DNA of 64,000 nucleotides from Siderastrea radians (GCA_964017195.1 OZ024895.1:17754034-17818033), one strand, 5' to 3'; counted from the stretch's first letter, positions 13,701-24,166 are shown. Numbers and translations are program-made. The notes: generated by a model not told the origin, from the sequence alone.

Positions 13701-16700
13701 ATAAGTTTGAATGCATGAAAAGTTTGACAGACACTTGAGGACCTGTCCCTGAGACAAATCCCTTGAATTTAAGACCAATTTTCGTCAAAAAAACCCCTCA
13801 AGAATGTCATGGTGATGAAAATTTTGGATGTTTACTAGTTGCAGGAAAAAACCGGTTAGATTCGATGAACATTGGATAATTTTTCCAAAATCAACGTACC
13901 AACCGATAGAGATGGCGGTTTCCCTTTACAATTCCGCCGTGCTTCTGTCCTTAAGGGGATTCCATCGAAAAATAAGCTGAGTGGTAAGCCTGTGTTTCCA
14001 CAGATTCCACCTTTGCCACTAACTGCCCTGTGGTTTGATACTCTGTGCTGGGTGGTTCTAACTTTTGATTTTGTGGACTTAATGCTTGCGTGTGGTCCAC
14101 CATGCATTGAAATGAAACTTATTTAGTAAAAATCTCGTGTCGTGTTATCGTTTCCTGTTTGGTTCAAACTGGAAACTTATGAGTACATTTTCCAATCCAG
14201 TACATTGCTTTAAAGATAGGTTTCCGTTATATTCATTTTTCGTATATGTTCATTTTACCGACATATCCAGCAATTCAGGTAATTTGTTGGAGACAGTTAT
14301 ATCGTTTTATTCTCCTGAATGTAATTTCCGAATCCCGAATATATAATAGTGGAAGCAATTTTCAAAGAAGAATGCTCCTTAATATGAGCAGGTGAAATTA
14401 AAGCAAATCACATGCGGCGCTGCGAAACTAATTTTCTCGTTTTACTTTACATCTCAAATTCAATGTTAGCTTTCAGTGTTCACCTTCTACCATCAGGTAG
14501 TAGTATTTTTATTATTTTACAGCTCAGATTTTAAGTAAACCATATAAAGACTGGAGAGAAATTCACAAGTTCAAACTTGAAAAAAAAAGAAAGAAAAGTT
14601 GAAAAGTAAACAGATCTACAGGGGAGTTATCTTCATCAAGAATAGATTTTATTTGAATAGTCCTGCGCAGTCTAATTTTGTTTGCAGTTTTCAAATGTTC
14701 ATTATCTTACTCAAAGATTAACTTAAAATGTTGCAACCAATGGGTTAATAGTTTAGACGATAAATGTTAATTCCGTGTTCAATTAAATTAGTAGAGTTCT
14801 GGTCCGCTCTGGCCGGATGAGGCCACTAAGAGAAATACTACTCCTCAGTGAATGACATACAGTGAGGATACAGTGTTTGTGAGACTTGTAGCACACGTTG
14901 GAAGTGAAGTGAGATTGTAAAGTTTTGTGTTATGACTGCTGTGTATTCAGGAGGATCTATAAGGGTTTTACCCTTCACAGTTCTTATAACGTTTACTATT
15001 TGTAGTTTCATTTCAGTGAACGCTGACTTATGTCTGAGTAACCCCGATAATGCAGTCGCTTTATCGCCCGAACAAAATGTCTTCAGGCGGTCACCCGACC
15101 GTTAATACAGCCAGAGTTTTGCAAGGTTACTGGTTTACAGATTTCAGGTTTTCCTAGCGGTACATTGGTAACCATTTTCCACTTGGGTGGAGAGAGACAA
15201 TGTGAAGTAAAGATTCGTGTCTAACGAAACAGCAAGACGGCAGAGAATAGACCTCTAAGTCAAGTATTCTCACAAAATATATAAAAAAATACTTAATAAT
15301 ATTTTTCTCCATAAAGTGGCTGTTTTGGTGAAAATTATATTGATCGACTTCTGTTAAGTTTGCGTTGTGCACGTTGTGTTATGTGATTTGTTTTCCATAC
15401 ATGAATATGCAACACACGGATTGTTTTCATAATTACCTAACAGCAAGATATTAGCTAGGTCTCCATCAGTCAGCGGGCAATAAGGCATCTATTCATATAA
15501 CTTCAAAATTTAAATCGCCTTTTAGTCTTAGAGGACACGATTAATAAATCTCCTATGGTCTGTAATACGAAGAATACTTATTTGATTGCAAATGTATGGT
15601 ATTATCTGCGTTTATAATTTCCTTCAGGAAGAAACTAGAACAGCTTTTAATTTATTAAATACGCAGTGTTAGCTCAGCTTTTTTGTCTATGCCACACTGA
15701 TAAGATTAATGTCCCATTTTCAATTCGTCTTTAATAAGTTTTACTACCGGTTAGATTGAGTCGGAAACATCTCTTTTCTTGCAAAATAATTGTTGTTTTC
15801 TTTTCGGCTTAGTTGAAAGAATTGCCTAAGGCTGCGTCTTTATCTTAAAACTAACCAACACATTTATTTAAAACCTAATTGATTTCCATAAATTAATGAT
15901 TGTTATTGATAATGATGAACTGTGTCAGAAGTATATCAAATAAGGCTTTTTCTCCTTAAAGAAATGTTTAAGTTCACATATAGTGTTTGGAACACGAGCG
16001 TAAGACCAGGCAAACATCTTTGACATTTTTTTCCTAGAGGGATAAAAATTATTACCCGAAATTTCAGAGCATCTTAGTTAAACCAATACTAATTTTTCCA
16101 ACGAAAAGTTAATCTCACTGATCTTTAAAGCTATCTAAAGGAATACTAAGTTTAGAAGTCTAAACATGGTTTTTGCATCGATTCCAGTTTGTCACAAAGA
16201 CGTAAAAAAGTTGCAAGTGTTAAGTAATTCGTTTTACAGTTTAAAATATCAGCATAAGAACTTTATGAAACCAATGAGCATAAACCGTTAATTTTTGAGG
16301 AATACTTACGAAACAAGCTACTTTTCGCAAACGAGTTAAACAACTTATTCAGTCCTTAAGGAAAAATAGATTACAGGAGGAAACACAGCTTCATAAACAA
16401 GTTTAAAAAGTGCCAAAGAAATTTAAATCGCGAAACTGTGTTCAAAAATAGATTTTGAAGTCACAGTGCGAGACATATATGATGGATTGGGATATCCTTT
16501 ACTGACATTAAACGAAAACGTGTGTCGACATTTGAGTTTAACTTCGACCTCCTCTTTCACCCCTAGATCGACTCCGCCTGTTCCTTCAACGACGTTCGTG
16601 CTTCTTCAAAGACTCTCAACCTGTGCAGATGTTCACAACGGTCGACGAGGGTTTTAATCGCTTAGCAAGCACATGAGATCTGCAAAAGCGTGAAATTTTT

Positions 16701-17019
16701 ATATCATTTCCTTGTCAGAGTTTGTGAAATCCAGCGTTCGGTCATGCTCGTTTAAGAGGTCTGATGGTGGTCGCTCAGAATGTAACTTTAACGTTCAGCT
16801 TTTATCTACCAACTCGTGTCGATTGTTTCTAGCTTACGCAGTTGCTAAGCTAAGTATTGTTGTGAAAGTCTTTCTCTATTTGCCTACGAAATCTTCTAGT
16901 AGGAATTCAAACACAACCTGATAAAACTTACCTTCCTGCGAAGAAGTCTGATAAAGCCCCAATAACAAACCAAAATACACTGGAATTACGGCGGCAGTTC
17001 TTAACAGGAATGGTTTCAT
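548..17019 (-). CDS. Adhesion GPCR with N-terminal C-type lectin domain (3' end off window)
   Basis: Multi-exon gene read right to left. Exons: 17019-16932, 13631-13209, 12320-12268, 11632-11558, 10882-10787, 10379-10320, 9773-9647, 8978-8847, [one exon not found], 6067-6018, 5312-5195, 4809-4694, 3861-3774, 3464-3314, 3025-2959, 1028-968, 657-548. Every junction has AG/GT signals, and phases match throughout except across the unfound exon. Order of domains: signal peptide, CTLD, Ser/Thr-rich linker, GAIN, GPS, TM1-TM5. Known biology: such receptors sit in the plasma membrane, self-cleave at the GPS and signal through G proteins using a tethered agonist. A lectin head implies glycan or protein-ligand sensing at the cell surface; the ligand is unknown. 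TM6-7 and the cytoplasmic tail should lie left of base 548. The introns carry several transposons and repeats. Confidence 0.9.
700..925. repeat. Degenerate tandem repeat, about 77-bp unit, three copies
   Basis: Three diverged copies share a core resembling GCTGAATCRYCAYYAGCT followed by TTCGCT, in the intron after the first TM5 exon. Confidence 0.6.
1477..2789. mobile_element. Element A: non-autonomous DNA transposon, 9-bp TSD
   Basis: 1313 bp. The left end starts TAGACTGCGAGTAGTCTCT, and the right end is its reverse complement. Terminal inverted repeats are over 100 bp with scattered differences. The 9-mer ATTGAAATC flanks both sides (1468-1476 and 2790-2798). Each terminus can also fold on itself: AGTCTCTAATTTT near the tip pairs with AAAATTAGAGACT about 100 bp inward. 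No coding potential seen. It sits in a GPCR intron. Confidence 0.92.
4985..5190. repeat. Imperfect tandem duplication, about 95-bp unit
   Basis: Two AT-rich copies, each with TCGGTAATAYTAT near the start and CCTTACARTAAGGTA at the end, lie in the intron before the TM1 exon. The second copy abuts the GPS exon. Confidence 0.6.
5195..6067 (-). CDS. Adhesion GPCR GPS (autoproteolysis) exons
   Basis: Two exons, 6067-6018 and 5312-5195, rebuild a full GPS motif. The first supplies HCVFLD. The second supplies WSSFGC, then TECHCYHMTSYAVLMD. All four Cys, the Trp and the catalytic His-x-Thr/Ser triad (H-M-T-S) are present, so cleavage between Thr and Ser is expected. The split codon (phase 2) joins cleanly, and the second exon ends in phase 0, which matches the TM1 exon. 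Confidence 0.9.
7035..7127 (+). CDS. Possible 30-residue secreted-peptide ORF (weak)
   Basis: The ATG sits in a good context (GGCCATGG). The ORF encodes a signal-peptide-like stretch (ALVLYLILFNAAATTG) and ends with two Cys (QYCDTNCQ) before a stop. Beyond the stop another frame reads on for about 20 codons (STTATLKRKSHLF) with further stops after it. This may be a broken gene, a first exon, or chance. It lies antisense in a GPCR intron. Confidence 0.25.
   Translation: MDSKALVLYLILFNAAATTGLTQYCDTNCQ
7381..7545. repeat. Dispersed repeat with poly-C/G head and ACAGGGT spacing (copy 1)
   Basis: Starts with a run of C then G, followed by GGTACTCCCTTATA, CCTATACGGG, and repeated ACAGGGT or ACAGGGTAT words. 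Related copies are at 10625-10705 and 23318-23450. Confidence 0.6.
8259..8434. mobile_element. Element E: 176-bp foldback MITE, near-perfect 9-bp TSD
   Basis: The right end reads, inward, TAGCCTGTTCCAGGCTCTCA. The left end is a decayed version (GAGCATGTTCCAGGCTGCGA). The body folds back through GC-rich arms. Flanks are GAAACGACA and GAAACGAGA, an 8 of 9 match in the position and size seen for elements A-D. Confidence 0.7.
8466..8790. repeat. Tandem repeat, about 115-bp unit, 2.7 copies
   Basis: The unit carries GGTATTGGTCCATTATTGG, CCCTGTCCATTGTTAATC and CCCATGAACGAATAAATGAG. The copies are clearly alike and lie head to tail in a GPCR intron. Confidence 0.85.
8847..8978 (-). CDS. Adhesion GPCR exon 8: GAIN subdomain B start
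   Basis: A 132-nt phase 1-1 exon encodes a segment beginning LGVDILPPAS and containing VSFPQD, NKINLPPSLL, the usual pattern where GAIN subdomain B begins. Donor is TCAG-GTAACA and acceptor ATTAAAG. At least one further exon (phase 1 in, phase 0 out) is needed before the GPS exons; it was not located. Confidence 0.8.
9647..12320 (-). CDS. Adhesion GPCR exons 3-7: linker and GAIN subdomain A
   Basis: Five short exons (12320-12268, 11632-11558, 10882-10787, 10379-10320, 9773-9647) join in frame with phases 1-0, 0-0, 0-0, 0-0 and 0-1. The first two encode a Ser/Thr-rich linker (for example ENISSSTP). The rest form helices typical of GAIN subdomain A (VEKLNELLASLEG, ELAAVLDGLLN, ITKVIEMSEKIGKFIVEG). 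None of these exons would be called from open-frame length alone; splice signals and phase support them. Confidence 0.82.
10437..10520 (+). repeat. tRNA-derived SINE head (candidate)
   Basis: TGGTAGCTCAGTAGTTAGAG matches the 5' half and A box of a tRNA gene. About 35 bp on, GGCCCGTTTCCCG is a weak B-box match. No cloverleaf can be completed, so a SINE relic is more likely than a tRNA gene. Confidence 0.45.
10625..10705. repeat. Dispersed poly-G-family repeat (copy 2)
   Basis: Shares CCTATACGGG, CGCTGGACAGGGT and GGCCTCTCTGTCC with the copy at 7381-7545. It ends next to the CTA microsatellite. Confidence 0.65.
10717..10767. repeat. (CTA)n microsatellite
   Basis: About 17 CTA units in a row, 20 bp from the exon ending at 10787. 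Confidence 0.95.
13209..13631 (-). CDS. Adhesion GPCR exon 2: C-type lectin-like domain
   Basis: A single 423-nt symmetric phase 1-1 exon encodes a complete CTLD of about 140 residues, the classic form of a shuffled extracellular module. Visible landmarks are GWIENGSSCY at the start, WEAKRWC in the first helix, FYIGL and KWRWIDDQP in the core, and the closing Cys pairs GNCAFYKG and LKCSKTQRLFICK. The usual Ca2+/sugar triplet (EPN or QPD) is replaced by QEPPPES, and the WND site reads HQWGQE. Calcium-dependent sugar binding is therefore doubtful and protein binding is possible. Acceptor TTTTCAG and donor CAG-GTATTT flank it. Confidence 0.92.
13632..16931. other. Long first intron of the GPCR gene
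   Basis: AT-rich. No further signal-phase exon, repeat family or transposon terminus was recognised, apart from a short stretch near 14667-14684 (TAGTCCTGCGCAGTCTA) that resembles a solitary element tip. Confidence 0.6.
16932..17019 (-). CDS. Adhesion GPCR exon 1: signal peptide
   Basis: The ATG at 17019 opens a 29-codon exon. It begins MKPFLLRT and runs into a hydrophobic core (VYFGLLLGLY), then a small-residue region (QTSSQE) typical of a signal-peptidase site. It ends at a strong donor (GAAG then GTAAGT) in phase 1, which matches the phase-1 entry of the lectin exon. No other start was seen nearby. The promoter should lie just to the right, but no clear TATA box was seen. Confidence 0.85.
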
Positions 17020-18299
17020 GGCCAGTAATACAGATAAACGGGCAGAGATTCAAATTTGCGTTCTAAGTATTAATCAAGTCTCCTCTTATTCTCGACAAAC
17101 AGTTCAACCCCTGGGGGTCGCTGCAAACAGCTTGAATACTGAACTAATTCAATTCACTGCAGCCACCAATTTCAATTGTAAATAATGGATGAAACGGGGA
17201 CGTCAAAATAATTGATCCTCCCTGGAACACAGAATGTTTTAGCACGCGTTTTTGCAACTAAAAGTCACGTCAAAAACCAAGCTAAAAGTGAATTAGCTCA
17301 AATTCAATTATCATCTTATTATCTTTAGATCATCCGCACTTTTTTGAAGAACATTCGAGATTTCATGGTAGATTACGTTCTCTATTATATGGCTTTAGCC
17401 GCCGAGACGCTTAAAACCCATTTCCACTGACCGTTACATCACTATTTAGGAAGTGAAAGAAAGACTACACGAAACGTCTATTCGATGAATAACCTACGAG
17501 TATTGTCTTCAGATTTGTCTTTTTTGCTTTTCGAACAGTCGCCGGAAACAAGGGATATACGCGCGTGCCTCACTTGCGGCGCGCGTGAACTCTCGTGTCG
17601 CCTCCAGGTCCACGTTGCGGGCTTTCACTTGTGAAACAGTTAAGATTGACCTCTTGTTCGATGTTAAAAGTACTACTGAAGGCAAAAAGAGCAAAAATAA
17701 AATGAAGTCAAACAGTTCACGGCGTATATATCGAAACCCTATTTATGTGGTCACGGAAAAGTGCCAGCAATAACGGCGGGGTCAGAGTATTACCCGGGCT
17801 GACTGTGAGGTAAAGAACCACTCGGTTATTTTGTGATCCCCTTCCTTCTGTCCCCTCCCCTCCTGTGACAGACACAAGAACAGCAATGAGACCCATTGCC
17901 ATCTAACGGGTTGTAATGCGCAGCAAGTTGTTGTACCTTCTGAAATAATAAGTTGTTAGCTCGAATAACAATTTATAAAGGAATTTTTTTTTTATTATTG
18001 CCGAATATTACTATACTGTTAGCAAAAATAACTGATTCATCAAGGGCTCAAAAAGCTATATGTGAAAACGGAAACGGTTGCAAAATTGAAAAAAATCATG
18101 ATCGGCTGATAAGATTAAACAAAAATAAGTGACCGTCGAAGAGGCATAAATACGATAAACGATAAGTAAATGCCATGGGTTCACAAGTCGTTCCTCTGGA
18201 AATTAATCTCTAGCTCTGTGTCTAGCTTTACGGATACTATCCCGATCTTTGCTCAGGAGGAGAGGAGTTTAAGGTAGTTTATTGAATTTCCAGGAAGAG
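17020..18299. other. Intergenic, upstream of the GPCR; no gene seen
   Basis: Should hold the GPCR promoter. A GC-rich patch (17550-17630) has short ORFs on both strands with no recognisable protein. No TATA box or CpG-island-like core was clear. Confidence 0.5.
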
Positions 18300-18326
18300 T
18301 GAAGTGTGATCTGAGACAGCAGTTGG

Positions 18327-21300
18327 TTGGTTAAATATGGTTTAACAGCGTACTTAGTTACTACCACTAATCTTCTACTCAGCAGCAATATTTTGCCAAA
18401 TCCAGGGCCCGATGTACCTCAGTTTAACGGCTTGAATTTGCCGCATAAAGGCCTCCGGTTTGGTCATTGGAACGTGAATTATCTAACTTTAACCAAATTC
18501 GAGCAAATCAAGATGTGCGTGTTAAGCGAAGAGCACTACAAAAAATTTGGACATGTTGGTCATCACTGAAACATTCTTCAATTATAAGACTTCTACGGAC
18601 TTATTCCAAATTCCTGGATTCGACGTCATTAGAAGGGATCGAAAGACCATCTCGGGGAATCGTGGTGGCGCAATATTGATATACTTGAATAGCGACATGA
18701 ACTACAAACAGCGAACAGATCTCGAAGATAGTCAACTAGAAATCATATGGCGACAAGTATGCCCCTTTAAGTCTTCCAGGTCGCTTCTTTTTGCCGGCAT
18801 TTATCGACCACCTAATGTCAACGCTGACTACGATAACCGACTTGGCAAGAACATCGAGAATGTCCACCTACTCAATCTTGAAACCATTTTATTAGGTGAT
18901 TTAAATATTGACTTTGCGAGCTCAAATTGTACTAAACATCGCCTAGTCAAGTCGCTTCAAGATACAAAGTTTACACAACTCGTTATTTCTGTCACACGTC
19001 CTTCAAGCGCATCTAGTATAGACCATATATGGAGTAACAAACCAGAACATATTGCAAATGTCACCACAAGAGATATTTATACCTCAGATCATCTTCCGAT
19101 TCTTGGTGTTCGCTTATACAAGCGTAAACTCGATGAAAACACTAAACGGCACAAATACATTGTTTATCGAGATTACAAACACCTCGATAAAAAAAAATCA
19201 TACAAACACTCGAAAAGACCCTGTGGGACTGAGCTTTCGTGCTTGATGACACAGAGGATGTTGTTGACACCTGGTACAAGCTGTTTATGATGCGATTGAC
19301 GCCAACGCTCCTTTCAGAAAGAAACGGATCAAGCATGAAAAACAACCGGAATGGCTCACTCCTGAAATCCTAGGCCTTGTTAAGTCAAGAGACCAGCTAC
19401 TCAAGAAAGCTAAGAGCACGAACACGGACGAAGATTGGAAAGCACTAAAAGACGCGAAGAGTAAAGCAACGTCAGCATTTAGATCAGCTAAAAAGAACTA
19501 CTTCAGGGAGTCAATCAACAACAACCGAAATAAGCCCAAGCAGCTGTGGAAAACGCTCAAGGATCTCTGTGGGAGAAACAAGAATTCTAGCTCAGTTTCA
19601 TTCCTTGAAGAGGACGGTACTCAAATCCACAGTCCCGAGCAGATTGCTGAAATCTTGAACAATCATTTTACAAGTGTAGCCGCGAGATTAAAGAATTCGA
19701 ATTCGTTGACAAGCACAAGCATCCGAACACTCAGTTATCTATACCACCCCTTACTGTGAATCTGACTAGGCTTTTGAGGCCATACCTTCAAACAAGGCAA
19801 CAGGTACTGACACAATTAGCATTCGCTTGCTGAAAATTGCTGCTCCAGCGATTTCTCCATCCCTTACAAAGCTCATCAACCTGTGCATCAGTAACGGTAA
19901 ATTTCCGTCGAAATGGAAAGAGGCAAAAGTAGCCCCCCTTCACAAGAATGGATCCAAAGTGGATAAGAACAACTGTCGTCCTATGTCAGTTTTACCGGTG
20001 CTCTCCAAAGTCATCGAACGACATTTGCATAACGTTCTCTATGCATTTCTCAAAGACAACAACTTAATATGTAGACTTCAGTCCGGTTTCAGAAAGCATC
20101 ACTCTACCGAAACTGCGCTTGTTGCTGTTGTAGACAGGTTACTAGATAACGACCACGCCAATGGAATGATCTTTGCAGATTTTCAAAATTCCTTTGACCT
20201 TGTAGATCACTCCGTGCTTATTGAAAAGTCACGCATTTATGGCCTAGACCCCAACGCAACGGAACTAATGTCATCGTATCTTTCGGGGCGTTAGCCTGCG
20301 AGCAGGCTCTCGTTTGGGTTTTATGCGCGAGATGCGAGACGCGAGTGGCGAAGCCGCGAGAGCGTGGGGTGACCGCCCACCTCGCCCCACGCTCTCGCGG
20401 CTTCGCCGCTCGTCTCGTGGCTTCGCCACTCGCGTCTCGCATCTTGCGCATAAAACCCAAACGAGAACCTGCTCGCAGGCTATCGGGGCGTAAACAGGCT
20501 ACAGATGTCAATGGCAAATTATCCTCATTTCAGCTCTTGAATCACGGTGTCCCTCAAGGCTCGGTACTTGCTCCTCTTCTTTTCCTTATCTTCATCAACG
20601 ATCTGCCAGTAGGAGTGATTGGGCAGAATACAACAGTAGATATCTTTGCAGATGACACCTCAATGAGCTCCTCTGTCCCCATATCTAACATCCACACATT
20701 GAGATCCAATTTGAACACCAGCTTTCAGCAACTGGACAACTGGTCAGCAAATAATCGAGTCAGACTGAACACTGATAAAACGAAATCCATGCTCATTGCC
20801 AACGAAAGACTCAGGAACAAGCTCACAGAAGATGAAAAATTGTTGAACATCAAGTTAAAGATCTCCACTCTTCAACAAGTTTCCACTTACATATACAAAT
20901 CACTTGGTATCACAATTGATCACGAACTGACATTTGATGATCATGTTGACAGCTTGTGTGGCAAATTGGCGCAACCCTTCTTCCTCAAAATGAAAGAGTT
21001 CTACTTTACAACACCACCATCAAAACTATCCTTATGTATGGTAGCTCTATTTGGGGAAGTATAACGTCGAAACAGAACTTAACCAGGCTCCTCAAGTTAC
21101 AGAAAAGGGCTACACGAGTTATTCTGAACAAAAACACTAGAGAGTCGAGAACAGTAGATTTACCGTATTTAAATCTTTAAATTGTTTGCCGTTTGTCCAA
21201 GAAATAAAAGTCAATCAATGCTCCCTACTAATGAAGCGGCTTCAGGGGCAGGCACCGGAGTACTTGGAAACCAAACTTACTAGGATTACTGATGTCTCCA

Positions 21301-21515
21301 CCAGAGCAACCAGTCACTCAAGAAAAACTTTTTACTGCCCGCGGTATAATCGGGAAACTGAGGGAGGGCGTACTTTTATCGCCAAAGCTGTTAAACTTTG
21401 GAACTCGCTACCAGATAAGCTGAAAGTCTGCCCTAATGTTAAATCTTTTATGAGAGCGTATACAAGTCACTTTGCTGCCATGAACGCTGACTTAGACCAT
21501 TTTACCGTAAACTAG
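18327..21515 (+). pseudogene. LINE ORF2: AP endonuclease and reverse transcriptase (broken)
   Basis: The endonuclease shows GHWNVN, MLVITETFF, FAGIYRPPN, LLGDLNIDF, SIDHIW and SDHLPI (18480-19110). The RT shows RPMSVLPVLSKVIER, LQSGFRKHHST, GVPQGSVLAPLLF and the catalytic FADDT (19827-20700). A C-terminal region (SIWGSI, LLKLQKRA, LWNSLP) runs to 21515. Frames break at A-runs near 18541 and 19190, again around 19750, and at about 20990. The hairpin insertion at 20292 splits the RT between SSYLSG and KQATDVNG. It cannot make protein as it stands. Confidence 0.92.
20292..20482. mobile_element. Element B: 191-bp near-perfect palindrome, 9-bp TSD
   Basis: Begins TAGCCTGCGAGCAGGCTCTC and ends with the reverse complement. 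Almost the whole length is one hairpin, with GC-rich arms (CCACGCTCTCGCGGCTTCGC) that also contain short internal repeats (GCGGCTTCGC, GTGGCTTCGC). TCGGGGCGT is duplicated at 20283-20291 and 20483-20491. Removing the insert and one TSD copy restores the LINE reading frame across the site. Confidence 0.95.
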
Positions 21516-21672
21516 TTCTTATTATATTCATCCCCTTTTTCTTACCTTTTATATGTAGTTTTCCAATTATTTAGAGTTTTCTTTCATTTTTTAAAAATAT
21601 AATATGTAACATTTTTATAGAGGGCCACAGGTTCGTCAGTTTTTAACTGTAATGTGTTTTACCTTCGTGAAA

Positions 21673-21677
21673 TAAAG

Positions 21678-21715
<38 letters not shown>

Positions 21716-21752
21716 GTTATTATCATTATTATTATTATTATTATTATTATTA
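21673..21752. repeat. (TTA)n microsatellite, LINE 3' tail
   Basis: Runs of ATT with a few interruptions directly after AAATAAAGTTG. Confidence 0.92.
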
Positions 21753-22171
21753 ACGTGAGTTTTCATTCTGGAAGGCCCTCTCAATTTCGTAATCGTTTGT
21801 TTCCATTTTCAATAAGCTTTGACCGGCTCCCGATGAAGGTTAGCTTTGTCTGACCGAATTGGACAATGATAAAACATTGTTTGTGTAATGAATATGGATG
21901 TATGCATGTGATCTAGATAATATGTGAGCTGCTTACGTGAAAAATGAAAACGATGAATGTGATTCTCGCTGTGATGTTAAGCAGATGAAAAGCAAACCTA
22001 AATTTTTTCAGGTATGCTTGTTCAACTGCTTAGTTGAATGCATTCAACTACGAGGATCACATTCACTATTTTCATCAATTATTTGCTTGTTTGTTTGTTC
22101 TTTTTGGTCTGAAATAAATGAAGGTATTTTGCCAGCTGTCTGAAATAGGACTTAAGGTTCTTACAAACATT

Positions 22172-22317
22172 TAGCCTAGTACCCAGGCGTGTTCTCCTCC
22201 TGCTCATTCGACTTGGCGCGAAATTTCATGACGTCACCGAATGAGTCGCATGCCATTCGCGATGACGTCACATTTCCCGCCAAGTCAAGTGAGCGAGAAA
22301 TCCTGGGTTCTAGGCTG
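22172..22317. mobile_element. Palindromic MITE, about 146 bp
   Basis: Ends TAGCCTAGTACCCAGG and its inverse (CCTGGGTTCTAGGCT). The inner arms pair TTGGCGCGAAATTTCATGAC with a matching GTCA/CGCCAAG arm. No convincing target duplication was seen. The first bases resemble elements A-E, but the hairpin tip differs. Confidence 0.7.
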
Positions 22318-22794
22318 GCATCTCGCCATAGCGTTCATACTATTCAATTTTGTGCAAGAGAACATTATTGTGTAGTCTGGAAAATTGGAATTTTTGTGCT
22401 AACTACACAGCGGTCGCCAAACGTTGTAACAACTATTTGATAGTTAACTTACTGATTATAAAAAAAGCTGATAAACTAAATAGAAAATTATAATAACTTG
22501 AGACGTGCTATAGTTGACGCGATGAGTCAGAAACCTTATGATAAAGTACAAAGGTGTGGTTATCTTTTTCAAAACCAAAAAAATGCGTCCACCATAATGC
22601 GGCAAATTTTAAATCGTTTCGCAAGCGACCACGTTTTTAAAATACCAAAAATTTCTGTCCAATTACTGTAGTTTTAACGTCTTGCAGGCGATTTCGTAAG
22701 CGAACGCGACCACGTTTTGAACAGATACTTGCTATACTTAGAAATTTTCTATTTTTCTTAGTCTAAGGTTAGCCACCATTCTTCACAAAGTAAG

Positions 22795-22884
22795 GATTAT
22801 TTATCTGTCCCTCGGGGCTATGTGATGAATTCAGCTGGTACCAGGTGAATATATCACATACCCCCGGGGGACAGGTAAATAACA
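22795..22884. mobile_element. Short hairpin element, about 90 bp
   Basis: Arms TTATTTATCTGTCCCTCGG and CCGGGGGACAGGTAAATAA flank a 25-bp loop; the arms extend inward through GCTATGTGAT. Probably a minimal MITE. Confidence 0.65.
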
Positions 22885-23317
22885 TACTTATTTTTCAGTT
22901 GCTAAGGTTTTCTAATGCAAATATTGGTAGCCACCGTTATATAATTTCCTGCTACAGGAGCCGAAAATAATGACAGGAAAAGCAACTTCTCGTCAGAAAT
23001 GCCGGTACCTTTGAGGTGTGAAAATAATTTTTAGTTACATCTCCAACCGATGGGGTTCCTTTCAAATTTCCGACGAACACCCCGGTCATCTTATATGGGA
23101 GTCTCTCCACGTGACATCCACAGCCCGCTTCCGTTTCCATCATGGGGTTCATCATCAACGTTTTACAGCCTCATAAAGAATATAATTGATATTTTCTTCA
23201 CATTTTACCCATAATTGTCCGGAATCGAGGAACAAAATTCGTCTGAATATTAGAGCTATCATGTTGGACGTGTAAGGCAAAAAGCTCTTTGAAAAGTTTA
23301 CCCAGGATACTACACTC

Positions 23318-23450
23318 GGGGGGGGGGGGGGGGACTCCCTCATAAGACCTATACGGTTAGGTGCAGCCAAACGAGGTAGTGATTTTGGGGCTTCTGATCT
23401 GAAACGGGGTATCCATATCAGTGAGACGTTTTCTACAATGGGGTGTAATA
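23318..23450. repeat. Dispersed poly-G-family repeat (copy 3)
   Basis: A run of 15 or so G, then ACTCCCTCATAAGACCTATA, then GGGGTAT and GGGGTGTAA words, as in the copies at 7381 and 10625. Confidence 0.6.
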
Positions 23451-23459
23451 TTGCAAGCA

Positions 23460-24130
23460 CACGAAAGCTTCAAGATATCAGCAGCGATTTTTAATTATTT
23501 ATAGGGAAATAAACAAATGGCTAATTAACTGCAGGGGAAAATAACACACCTAGTTTGCGATGCTAGGTGGATCACTGAACGAGACCAGTGGCGTGTAAGT
23601 AATGCTAGTACTGTTATGTGACAAAACACTCAACACTGGCTCGTCGCTGGGGTTTCTGGAGTTTTGGGCATGTGAGCGCAGTTCTACGGGAAAGTTTCAC
23701 CGAGAGCGTAAGGCACCAAGGGAAGGCTTACCAGGAGAAGCAAAGCGTTCTTCGACTCTGCCATGATTTCTTTCGCCTCCAAAGAAAACTGCGTTGGAAA
23801 AGGAGCGCCGGGTACGAGGAGGACAAAATTCTTGGAGACTTGGAATAATCTGCGGAAAGCTTTTAATCCGCTCTGTGTTGCTTGAGATTGAAAATTCCGA
23901 AAAACGGTAGCCCAGGAGTGGAACTTTCAGCTACAAATAACAATCAAACTAAAAAAGCTCCACAACTTGACCGTTTAATGCTTGATAGATCGGCCATTGA
24001 GTAAAGCGACCTTAAAGTTCACGTCAAGGCTCCTCGCTCGCGCCCTCGCACCAATTTCGTTCCCATACCTCGCTTAAAGAAACAGTGTCACGAACTGACG
24101 CATGTACAGTAGCGCTGCGTAAACTTCAAG

Positions 24131-24166
<36 letters not shown>

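Larger units (their letters stand above)
18300..21752 (+). mobile_element. Non-LTR retrotransposon (CR1/L2/jockey-like LINE), decayed
   Basis: One coding region holds an AP endonuclease then a reverse transcriptase. It is followed by a short 3' UTR and an (ATT)n tail (about 21680-21752), the usual 3' end of CR1/L2-type elements. The 5' limit is uncertain, and no target duplication was identified. The clade is not resolved. The element was later hit by the 191-bp hairpin at 20292-20482. Confidence 0.85.

Noticed and set aside
20218..20517. Minus-strand ORF through the hairpin
   Set aside because: Created by the GC-rich palindrome of element B; no independent support.
23618..23848. 76-codon plus-strand ORF with an Arg/Lys-rich end
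   Set aside because: No domain, no splice context; may be repeat-derived.
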